Shown here in pieces: positions 1-9,650 of a stretch of 64,000 nt of DNA. Source of the stretch: Pseudoscleropodium purum (lineage: Eukaryota; Streptophyta; Bryopsida; Hypnales; Brachytheciaceae); the NCBI GenBank assembly GCA_963969395.1, contig OZ017801.1:2234501-2298500 (forward strand), in the 5' to 3' direction. The first letter of the stretch is position 1; every line of letters begins with the position of its first letter. The notes beneath the pieces are model-generated. The model worked only from the letters and a program-made list of their open reading frames with translations, did not search any database and was not told the DNA's origin. Both the position numbers and the translations under genes were made by a program.

Positions 1-19
1 AAACAACGGTACTTTGATG

Positions 20-310
20 TCATTCTAGGCTGATGTCTAAGGGTTTAGTCTCGTGTGTGACATCTCCCGAGATCAAGGGTCTACCATCGATAACTTCTAC
101 TGCAATAGGATATTTTTTAGGAATTACGGGAAGGTTATGTTGTTCTACAAAGTCTTTATCAATAAAACAGGCAGAGGCTCCGAAATCTAGCAGGGCTTTG
201 ACCTTTATGATATGCGGATAAAAATCTATTTTAAATGGAATATCAAAACATGGAGAGGCTTTAGAGGATAGGATAGGACCTGATGACTTGACAATATCTG
301 TCAGCCGCAC
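20..310 (-). pseudogene. retropepsin-like protease region of pol, partial
   Basis: The reading KALLDFGASACFIDKDFV matches the start of a retrotransposon aspartic protease, in which the catalytic triad is normally D-S/T-G. Here the middle residue is Phe (DFGA), which should abolish activity. The frame differs from the gag frame, so an indel lies somewhere around 300-460. The enzyme would normally cut the gag-pol polyprotein. The remainder of pol lies to the left of the window. Confidence 0.75.
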
Positions 311-1302
311 GGTCCATACTGTGGCTGGCTGATGTCGTTTCCCGAGTGCATTTTTTCACATCTCGGTTCGGAAGTGCTTGAGGTGTATCGAAATTTGTGC
401 GGCTTTGGAACTGCAACCTTCGCAGGACAGTTGTGTGCGCGGTGGTTCTTTCCTCCACAATACATGCACAAGTCTTCCTTTCGACGTCTATCTTTTTCTT
501 CTTGAGTCAATCTCTTGACTCTTAAAGCGTCGATTTGCATGGGCTCTGGCATTGACACACTTGAAGATGTTTGGCGAGTTGGAGCTGCATACTCTGCTCG
601 ATAGAATCCAGGTGTTGATCGTCGCTCTTGTCGGCGTTCAAACAGTCGATTATCGCAATTAACTGCTTGAATTACGGCCTCAGATAGAGTAGTCGGTCTG
701 GGCAAGTTCAATAGCAAGTCTTTTGCATCGTCACGCAGTCCCCATCGAAACGCGCTGATGAGAGTGTTGTCGTCTCACTCTACGTCGCAAGCGAGTTGTC
801 GAAATTCTGTAGCATATGTTGAGGCTGCACGCGATTGTTGTTGCAGAGTTCGAAGTTTTGTTGTTGCTATGAGGGCTCGATCATTTTTTCCAAAAGTATT
901 ATTGAATTCTTCTAAGAATTGATCGAGGTTTGTCAAAAGTGGAGAATTTTTTTCCAACAATGGCGAGAACCACGATAACGCAGTTCCGGTAAGCAAGGTT
1001 CCAATGAGCCCAACTTGTATTTCTGCGGTTGGATATCTTTAGGGTTGAAGGCGGAAAATAAGCCGAATTTGATTCACAAAGTCTCGAAATTTTGCTCGAT
1101 TCCCATCGAACTTGTCCGGCAAACTTACTCGAGGCTCCTTTGGCACCGACGGAATTGAATTTGTCACTGGTGCCGAAATATGGATTGGAGCGTGGGCAAC
1201 TTGAAGTTGTTCCAAAGTACTTCGCCGATTGGCGTTTTCTTGCTGCAACTGCTGCAGCATGGCCAAGACGTCGTTCATCTGGATAGCAGAAACGTCATCC
1301 AT
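301..1302 (-). pseudogene. retrotransposon gag polyprotein, two internal stops
   Basis: Three open blocks (1302-1039, 996-775, 717-301) share one frame, so they are one gag gene broken by two stop codons. The first block is a coiled-coil-like N-terminus rich in Gln and Leu, followed by the start of the capsid region (FDGNRAKFRDF). The second holds the conserved retrotransposon gag core (ALSWFSPLL, then FLEEFNNTF). The third carries a nucleocapsid zinc knuckle, CMYCGGKNHRAHNC, a perfect CX2CX4HX4C box that binds RNA in this family. Gag would form the cytoplasmic virus-like particle. The second stop is TGA, consistent with C-to-T change of CGA; the first is TAA. Confidence 0.85.
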
Positions 1303-1653
1303 CTCGGATAAAATACTTCTTGGAGGCTTACAAGTAGATGAAGTAACAAATCTTTGCGTCGTGTACTCTTGGGATGACTACAGGAAGTGAAGATCTAAAA
1401 AAATTCAAGTAGAATTCTTCGCCTCGCTCTCGAATAATGATATCTTTTAGTTCGGCCTTTGACCTGAATAAAAAACGTACTTCTAAAGTAATTGGAGTTG
1501 TGGAAATAGAAAGACAATTCAAGTCCATGTACTAACTCTCATGAAGACTGGCTAAAAGGAAAATATCAGCTTAGAAGTGGGTAATCCACAACCTCTAAGG
1601 CGTCACAACTCCTTGAAGAAGAGGGGTAATCCGCGCTCTATCTTGCAATAGTA

Positions 1654-1666
1654 GACTCTGATATCA
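1654..1666 (-). other. primer-binding site, initiator-Met tRNA type
   Basis: On the minus strand the sequence TGATATCAGAGTC sits just inside the LTR. The usual plant gypsy/copia primer site complementary to initiator tRNA-Met is TGGTATCAGAGC, so this is a slightly mutated version. Its place between LTR and gag fits. Confidence 0.65.
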
Positions 1667-1918
1667 AAAAGAACTAGAGAAAGATGCACTCTCTTCAAAC
1701 TGTTACGGACAGCAACTCTTGGACGGAACCAAGATCAAATTTGAGGGGATACCTCAAACAGAGACAAGAACAAGCTAGAAGTGAGGGGATTCCTCATACA
1801 CGACTCAGAACGTGCTTCAAGATGAGAAAACTAGAAGATGTATTGATAACATGAAGTCAAAGAATGACTAGGTACAACTGGTATTGAAGAGAGTGAGGGG
1901 CAATGGCCCTCGACTCTC

Positions 1919-1926
1919 TATTTATA
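1919..1926 (-). promoter_or_regulatory. TATA box of the LTR promoter
   Basis: The minus strand reads TATAAATAGAGAG, a canonical TATA box, directly downstream of the heat-shock-element arrays. Transcription would begin roughly 25-30 bp further, near 1890, which divides the LTR into U3 and R-U5. Confidence 0.65.
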
Positions 1927-1936
1927 CTAGACTAAG

Positions 1937-2064
1937 GAACCTTCCGGAATGAGGCCTTGGAAACCTCTGGAAATATCCGTAGGTCTTTCCGAAAGCTTGT
2001 GGAAGCTTCCGGAAACTAGGAGGATCTAGTAAAACCTTCTGGAAGCTTGTAGAAGCTTCCGGAA
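1937..2064 (-). promoter_or_regulatory. three heat-shock-element arrays in the LTR promoter
   Basis: Heat-shock factor binds alternating GAA and TTC units spaced 5 bp apart. Array C (1937-1949) is GAA-TTC-GAA, three perfect units. Array A (1987-2014) has six units in strict 5-bp register, four perfect (TTC, AAA, TTG, GAA, TTC, GAA). Array B (2037-2064) has six units, five perfect (TTC, GAA, TTG, GAA, TTC, GAA). Arrays A and B share GAAGCTTCCGGAAAC, so they probably arose by duplication. They lie 10 to 140 bp upstream of the minus-strand TATA box, where enhancer sites of U3 belong. Heat response is inferred, not shown. Confidence 0.7.
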
Positions 2065-2245
2065 ACAAATAGAAATTAATGAAGACTATTGAAATCTACT
2101 AGAATCATTGGAAACAACTTGTACATTAGGCCACCGCTTTTGAAAAGGTTCTTAAGAGGCATCCTTGTTGCAAAGGCGGTGGGAACTCTATTAGGGACGA
2201 AACTACTGAATAAGGCCCGGTATGGCATGTCCGTGACAAAGGCCA

Positions 2246-5200
2246 ATGTTCATTTCAAACACGTATGAGATAGCACCATCATCTAAGAAAAAATCAAACA
2301 AAGAAGTAAAGTTGTTGACACTCAATAAGTTCAACAATTTATTTTTAGACATTGAGAATGTGCAACGTACTATGATACAGCTCTACAAAATGACAAAAGA
2401 AGGTATGTACAAAACTACAATCAAATGTTTATTAATTTTATTACAATACAATCAAATATTTAGTGTGATACGACCTATTAATTTGATCACAGTGGATTAA
2501 ATGACATTTGGCTGACATTCTCGCTGACATTCTTAATTCCTGTGGATCTATAATTATCAAAACCAATATAGATACGAAATGTGCAACATTCTATGTTCTC
2601 CAAAGGTAGAAATGATGAAGGTTCATTAGATAGTAAGTTATCAAAAATAGTTAAAAGGAGTTTTTTTGATTGTGAAGGATTACCGTTTTTCATGGCTTTT
2701 CCTAACTCAGAAGTGTATCAGAAATTTGCACTTGTTTTGGGATCAAGAACTAGGAACTAAAACTAGGAAGGTAATCGGCCTTCCATTGCTTAGATGTCAT
2801 TCAATCACATTACAATTAGATAAAACATTTCTAATATATTATAAACCATACTAATCATAATCTTGACTATCAAGATATAATTCAAGTCCTCATAATAAAA
2901 AGATTACTGGTCTTCCACATCTTCTTGATCGAATCTTGAAGACCCTCCACCGTAATCGCATTGTATAATCGATCCCAAATAGTCCATGATTGTCTCCTAA
3001 ATTCAACAGCTTATATTAGATGAGATGTTCATGTGATGACTCATTATTCTAAGTTTCAAATAACTTAACTTAGCATCATGTAGGTGGTTGTCATTTTGAT
3101 GCCCAAGACAATGCAATGGTTGAGGTAGTCAAGCGAAATTGGTTCCAGAAATCCGTCTGATCAAAGTTAGTGCTTGCACAAAGTTGGTTCCAGAGATCAA
3201 CCTAATTGAAGTTAGTGCTTGCACGTCAATGATTGAAATATAAAACAATAAATACAAAATAAGCAAATTAGCTTACTTCTAAAAATTTAAGTAATTTTAG
3301 ATGATTGAAATCTGTCTGTATGGGCCCCAATTTACGTGTATGGAAAAACATCACTATGTAAATGATCGATTTAAGAAAAGATATATAGAAATTTATTAAA
3401 AATGTGGTAATTGACTTTGTTTTCTTTTGTAGAAAATAAATGCATGCAATCATGGAATTGTTTTCAACATTAACTGAAAATAAACATTGATAGAGCTTTG
3501 AGCATTTATTGAAAGATCTTGTAGAATTGTTTTCAACATTAACTAAAAATAAACACTAATAGAGCAGTAATAAACACTAATAGAGTGGTTCACTGACAGA
3601 CCTAAAGGAATTTGAATGACTGAATGAACATGAGATACATAGAATTTTCTCGAGATTAGTTTTAGGCCACATTAGCAATTTGTAGTGATTCACGTTTATA
3701 ATTGAAATTCATGGTATTCCTTATTTCTATCTTGATTGCTAACTATTGTTACCAATTATTATACCAATTTTTATTTTTATTTTTTTCCAGAGATTGGAGA
3801 TAAACCATTAATATTTGTCATCAAGATGGATGAGGTGGAAATCATTCACTCTAAAAAAATGGAACATGTAAGCATTACCTTGATGAATAGAGCATTAAAT
3901 CCAGAGATAGCAAAAAATGACAACAAATATTTTCCTGCCTAGTCGAAGCGTGAAATCTAGCCAATTGGATGCTTCCATATCCCCCCAAAAAAATATGAAG
4001 TTTTCAATTGGGTGTTTAATCAAAACACCATTCCAACATTGATTTTTGCTCAAAATGAGGGCCAATTGTTACAAATGCCGGGTATTGGGAGCTTCAAAGT
4101 GGAATGGCACCTTTCTACAAATATGAAGACAATCAAGTCTTTATATGGATTGTTGAGTGGTGCCAATGCAATACACTGCTGCATTTATTATCTACAGAAG
4201 AAAATGAAGTCAACCACCACTACTAAAACCATTGCCAAAGTTACATCGCTAAAGAGAACTCCAACTTGGAAAGGTAGCTTATTTGCATTGGTATTTCAAG
4301 CAGACCAATCAGCCACCAAGAATCAACTAGAAGATGGAAACCAATGTTGCCGATATCCTTAGAGAGAGTGCATATTTGTACTCTCCATAGATTTAATCAT
4401 ATATGTGAGAAAATCCTCCACTTACACTTACAACATGTATGGACAATCCGTGATAAAAAGACCCAATATGATGCTATCTTTGACATTGAGAGTATACTTT
4501 CAACAACTGGAATGCGTAGGGAGTAGTAAAAATATTCAAAGATCAAGATTTGTCTGGGTCTTCAAATAGCATTCTCCAAAAGCCATCAATAAGCGGTGCT
4601 AATGTAGCAAAACTGTTCAAAAATCCTCATTGTCTACAAGTTCAGATAAAGTGTGGAGGGACTTAGTTCAGGCGGAACAATACAATGGTAGTGATGGAAT
4701 GGCTAGACGTGATGGAATGGCTTGTTGGGCCACATTGGAATCACTAATTCCTTATTTCACTAGTCTAACTCTAAATGCACATCAAGTTTTAAGAAACTCA
4801 CAGATGACTTTGGCAAGTTATTCATAAAAGTTTTTGGAGAGAACCATGTAACTCACTACATTGTGAGTTCATATCAAACCTCTCCACCTCTCTTGTTCAA
4901 AACTTGCTACTAGCACTATATAATTCATGAACTTTTAGTGATGTTGCTAACGTTATGTAATTATTGAACTTTGCAGCACGTCTTTGTCAAGCATACTCTG
5001 TAGTTTGTTGAAATGTACGGTTCTTTATCTGTGTGGACTTGCCAAAGAATGGAATATTCACACCATGTGGCCAAATCGGCATACCATAGACATACGCAAC
5101 ATGGCAGGTCTAAAAATAAAAAGAGTCGTCTCCTACAAACATATGAGCATTGGTTTAGGATCATCCAACACCGATTTCATAATCAAGAGATCTTAGACAA

Positions 5201-5320
5201 TCAACACATAGATATTGGTACAACTAATGAAATAATACAAAAGCACAAAGAGGCGTCTTTAAATTCAAATACTGCTCAACATGCATCTAAATGGAGAACA
5301 AACTGTAGACGGATAGGCAA
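2246..5320 (+). pseudogene. decayed multi-exon gene of an uncharacterised, probably transposon-linked family
   Basis: Coding-like blocks continue through 3 kb in changing frames. One block at 2246-2403 ends at a donor-like gtatgt. An exon starts after ttccag near 3790 (IFVIKMDEVEIIH). It continues through two TAG stops (3943, 3958) to 4012-4362, with WHLSTNMK, then GLLSGANA and a CCIYY segment. After a frameshift it goes on as LERVHICTLHRF at about 4360-4526 and WRDLVQAEQ at 4650. The reading GENHVTHYI ends at 4862, where a gtgagt donor begins a 114-bp intron (acceptor 4976). HVFVKHTL, GSLSVWTCQRMEYSHH and AKSAYHRHTQHG follow. This order of motifs resembles, from memory, unnamed mobile-element proteins of animals and algae. 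The function is unknown and the copy is dead. Confidence 0.45.
3455..3600. repeat. short direct repeat, about 69-bp unit
   Basis: The text around GAATTGTTTTCAACATTAAC at 3455 recurs at 3524 with a shared tail (AATAAACA, then ATAGAG), and a third partial tail follows near 3570. It lies inside what would be an intron of the decayed gene. A related fragment appears near 6320. Confidence 0.5.
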
Positions 5321-6978
5321 CTGATGGATGCCCAACAGTGGTATTGCAAATGATTTTGGTCCAACTGAAAGACCAATTGGATGTCCAGCTTGTATATCTT
5401 AGTTACAAGTTACGGTGTTAATTAAAGTTTTCTTTATGTACTTAAAACAACCTTGTCCTTAATTATGCAATTTGGAGGACTATAGAATCTATAGTAGATA
5501 GAGTTTTGTAATTGTTGTAATTACATGAATACAATGCATGGATTCCATGTAAGTCTTATAATATACTTATCAAATTAAGATGATTTGACATGAAATGATT
5601 TGACAGTAAGATAATTCAATGGACCCAATACCTTGTAAGATGACTCGACTAGCCCAGCACTAGTAATATAATTTGAGTTATGTGAAAGTACAATTGTAGC
5701 TCCGGAAGTGCTATTCCCTCCACAACAGCAATGGTTGGAATAGGAAGAGTTTGCAAAAATCATAAGGTGCCTTAAGAATCCAAAAATATTGATAACAATT
5801 GATTTGAGGATTACTTCATACAATGACATCACATTTTTCACTTTAACCACACATAATCCCAAGCAGTCTACGATTTTTCTTTTCTTTATGCTTCCATTTC
5901 ACTTAATAAATTTCAAATTTTGAACTATGAGGTGCTTTCAAATTCAGTGGTTACAAATAATGCCAAAGTGAGGGGGTTACAGTCCAAGCATATGTAGTAC
6001 AAAAGAGAGAATTTGCATTGAATTCTTGCATCGACACACAGTTAGTCTATAGCCCATGTAAACACAGATGACCATGAGATGGTCGAGCTAAAAACTTGAG
6101 AAGTTTAATATGATATAAAGTGTCTTAAATTCCTCAAACAAAGTCATGAATGAATGGCCTGAAGGATCAATGCTTCACAATTTGGAACACTCACTAGCCC
6201 CTTTTGTTTTTGATGAGGCCTAAATGAATGCACAATCATCAGAGATAGTAGCAAATTGAAGATGTTCACAATTGTTGAATAATCAACTTGATATTTGTGC
6301 TTGATCTCCACACAATGATTTTTTGTAAATGAACTAAAAACAAGCACTAACAGAGCTCTAGAAGTGAATATTTCAAACTTTTATCCAATCACAAGTAAAG
6401 ATTTTGGGCCTCTTACTATTCAATGTCTACATATTATACCTTAGTTATGAAATAGTTACTATTTGAAGAAGCTTCGGTGGCATCACGTCCTGCATTGTTT
6501 TTTGTCCTTCATGACGTTTATTCACTTGAGAGCAAACATAGCATAAATAAGAAAAGTTGAACATATGAAGTTACAATGAAGTCTCAATTAGGTGCATAAA
6601 GTCATCATGAAAGAAGGTTGAATTTAACTTGAATTATCTTCTCTACAACAACTCAGAAGGATATTCAAAAATAAAAACTAATCACTTGCCCTTTTAGAAA
6701 TGTGTCCTTCTAAAATATACATACTGAATTCTTTTGGGGCCTTACACCGTAAGGCAATGATGACCACTTGTCTAATGCTAGCTAGGGTCCACTTTGAGCC
6801 AACTTCTAATTCAAAGCTCTGTCCATGCTCAAAAATTTTGCAATGAATTTTCACCAGTGAATCTATTTGTATTTGTTATAAAGGCTCCCAATTTGAACCA
6901 TGGATGAGTCACTGCTGATTATATTGGAAACTAGCATACAATGTAGACTGACCAATGTGGTACCAAAAAATCAGTCGA
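5321..6978. other. AT-rich interval with no gene recognised
   Basis: Several short open frames exist on both strands, but none has recognisable motifs. A short fragment near 6320 resembles the 69-bp repeat at 3455. A perfect 7-bp inverted repeat, GCCTTAC/GTAAGGC, lies near 6740. Confidence 0.6.
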
Positions 6979-7990
6979 TCAATCCACGATGCATTTGATT
7001 ATATCGATATCCATACAGACTTTTGAATCCCATCCCTTGTCCATTATAGAATCGAATTCGTCCTCATTGAGATTCTTGAAGACAAACATGGTAGGTGTAC
7101 AATGAAATGTAGTATTGAAGAGTAAGTCAACCATAACATGAACTGGAAGAAACCATTGAATATGTGTAGCTCTTGAACCTATAGTAGGTTTCATTGTTGA
7201 GCAAAAATCTTGTCTAAATCTAGCTCAAAAAGACTCAGTAGTCCACATGTCTGGAAGTAGCTACTTTAGACTATCTAAAGTCGGAAGAGAAATTTCTTGT
7301 ATTGTATCGTAGCCACTTGGATCTCTACTAGAAATAAACTTTATAGAAGAGAAATAGACACCTATCTATAGCAGCTCTTTGTGAGTGTCACTCCCTCTTT
7401 GTGCCTCACCAATCTCTACATGTACAACGTAAAGCACATCTGTAATACTTTGAGGATCTACCCAGTCTTCGAAATTTGATGGATATAAGTCTGTACTCAT
7501 ATAAAAGTAAAAGAGTCATGTATTGTAGTGTACTAGCTGCTAGCTTTAAATTACAAATAAAACAAAAAGATAAGAAACTTACAATTGCACCCGCCATGCA
7601 TTCACACAAAAGTAAAAAAGTCATATATTGCAATGTACTAGCTACTAGCTTTAAATTGCAAATAAAACAAAAAGATAAAAAAAACTTACAATTGCACCCG
7701 CCATGTTGCATTGTTCGAAGCAAGTTGAGTTGTCTATGCATATAGACATGTTGTACTAAAACCTCGGCTGCAATGGATGACCCTTCTTTCCATCGAAATT
7801 TCAAAATTTGCGCTTTGTATCCACCTTCTTTGCTATACTTTTTTGCGTCCATCGCATGACCACCATGCTTTCCCGGTTGTAGCTTAATCCAGGAGTTGAC
7901 ACTAAATTTTGTAGATATGTACTCTCCATTTTCATTCATGACATTATATGTCAACATTGACTCTACTTCAAGGATTCTACGTCAACCCAT
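6979..7990 (-). pseudogene. decayed protein-coding gene of unknown function
   Basis: On the minus strand, a long coding-like exon (about 7957 to 7690) contains KHGGHAMDAKKYSKEGGYK and KFRWKEGSSIAAEVLVQHV, and ends at a GTAAGTTT donor. After a tandemly duplicated exon/intron junction the coding resumes: YPSNFEDWVDPQSITDVLY, then HVEIGEAQRG, SRDPSGYDT, and finally MKPTIGSRATHIQWF ending at 6979. At least three stops interrupt it. I do not recognise the family. Its composition differs from the surrounding AT-rich DNA, and it faces the decayed gene at 2246-5320 in convergent orientation, so both could be parts of one large old element. Confidence 0.4.
7494..7705. repeat. tandem duplication, two copies of about 105 bp
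   Basis: Copy 1 (about 7494-7598) and copy 2 (about 7599-7705) align nearly throughout, both ending in ACCCGCCATG. Each carries the same GTAAGTTT donor on the minus strand (near 7582 and 7689), so an exon/intron boundary of the decayed gene was duplicated. Differences are a few substitutions and a small A-run indel. Confidence 0.8.
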
Positions 7991-8984
7991 CTTTATGGAA
8001 ACCCCTCGCTAAAGAAATGTTGTGCAAAATCCCTCAAACTTATGGCCCAACTTATGGTCAACAAAAGATATATGTATTCAAATAGTTTGAATAATTGACA
8101 ATCATACTATATTTTATGATTGTCAATCTTACTGGGTTTTTTTATTGTTGAACAGACTATGTTCCGTCATCATCAATTGTATTATATTCATGAGTTTTTG
8201 TTTTTAAAAAATAACAATAGGCAGTCATTTTACTTTATTCATCAACTTGGCTCAACAGAAAATGAAGCACCGACTCTATTCCATTCATTTATTTTTCAGA
8301 ACCTCAAGTTCGAACTAAAGGATTGGAACTTAAAAAAATGTCTGAACCAAGGTCTGAATCATATTGAAGCTTTAGAATGATTGAGAGTGTATTCAACCAT
8401 CGACATGAAAGTTGTTAGTAAGCCCCCTTTTCTAAACAATTGTCGTGATGATCTCTTTATACGCTCATGTCCCACTTCCACCCATTCATTCAAAGTAATA
8501 AGTAGTTGATATTCACAAACATCAGAATGAATCACCGTTGCGGAATTGATCTACCTTAGACTATCGATCTCAAGTCCTCAAAGCTTTAATAGGAATGCAA
8601 ATCTACATGAAAATTAGAAACTCAGGTCACAATTGCACTAATTGATCCACATCCATATTGAGGCCCTCCCATAAGCCCTTGCAAAAACCTCACATAAACC
8701 TCACAAAAGCCAAAGAGAACAAAAGAAAAGCACAACAAAACCCTATAACAGCTCTCTAACGGCTCCATAATGTGCGAGACTAGTGGGAAAGAGAAATGAT
8801 TACAGTCTATAAGGAACTCATTCATTTTCCAGATTTGGCACGATGATAGCTCATGCATAGTTTTGGCCACCTATCGAAATGGGAAAATAGAGGAAATATG
8901 GAGGGGACCCTCAATTTAGCTTCCAACCCGAGATTTGGGTTCCTAGCCCATCACTAGCCTAACCTTTCTTCTAATGATAATTTT

Positions 8985-9650
8985 TCTCTAAAATTTTCAC
9001 ACAACATCTACCCAAGGAATAGCTTCAAGGCTCAATAATTTTCATAACTTTTGACTACCTAATGAAAAAATTATAGCATGGTACGTAGTTTTCATTGCTT
9101 AGAAGGCAATACAAAAAACTCTTTAAAAATCACTTTTTTAAGAAATAAAAATTTGAAATTGGTTTTCTAGCTTTATATATACATGGAAAGCTTAAAATTT
9201 TTCCCTTTTAATTAATGAGATGAAAGTTATGAGGAGTTTTAGTTTGGAATCTCTAAAATAAAATAAAATTTGAAGTCTTTTATTTAACTCAATTTTCAAT
9301 ATTTTTGAAAATTAAGATATAAACATTGAATGTAGATTGTTTATTACAAAAATACAATCATTGGGATTGGCATTTTCTAATTCCAAAATTAAATTTTTAA
9401 CAATTTCATATTTTTAATCATTCTCTTCTTCTTTCTACTTACTATTTTTTCCCTATATGTTATACAATTCCAAATGATCTAAAAATTTTCAAGCATGAAA
9501 TCAACTTTCCTTGAAGAATGAATCCAAAGAGGCACTACCATTTTAGACATTTTTTCATATAAATGTGACCTTGTGAAGTACAACTTGCCTATTTTTTTGT
9601 ATGGCCAAAAAATAATTTTTGTCAATTCAAACATTCATATTTGGATGCAA
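8985..9650 (+). repeat. truncated copy of the 0.92-kb TTAA element
   Basis: The sequence matches the interior of the elements at 38295-39225 and 58105-59022 in the same orientation: TTTCACACAACAT, then AAATCACTTTTTTAAGAAAT, GAAATTGGTTTTCTAG, a GGAAAGCTT block and ATGAAAGTTATGAGGAGTTT. Neither terminal inverted repeat nor a TTAA flank can be found, so this is a degraded or truncated copy. Confidence 0.7.

Larger units (their letters stand above)
1..2238 (-). mobile_element. Ty3/gypsy-like LTR retrotransposon, 5' part, decayed
   Basis: Read on the minus strand, the order is LTR (2238 down to about 1667), a primer-binding site, a leader, a gag reading frame (1302 to 301) and the start of an aspartic protease (310 to 20). 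It then runs off the left edge, so reverse transcriptase, RNase H, integrase and the second LTR are not visible. The LTR begins with TGTCACGGAC, a usual TG start. Gag has two in-frame stops, and the protease is in another frame with an altered active-site triad, so this copy is not functional. Assignment to Ty3/gypsy rather than copia rests on the gag type and the CCHC-then-protease order; the visible part has no integrase position to confirm it. Confidence 0.85.
1667..2238 (-). repeat. 5' LTR of the gypsy-like element
   Basis: About 570 bp. It starts with TGTCACGGAC on the minus strand at 2238 and ends next to the primer-binding site; the exact inner end is uncertain because the usual CA terminus is not clear. 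Only one LTR is in the window, so the pair cannot be compared. It contains three heat-shock-element arrays followed by a TATA box (separate entries). Short inverted repeats such as TTTGAGG/CCTCAAA lie in the downstream half. Confidence 0.7.
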
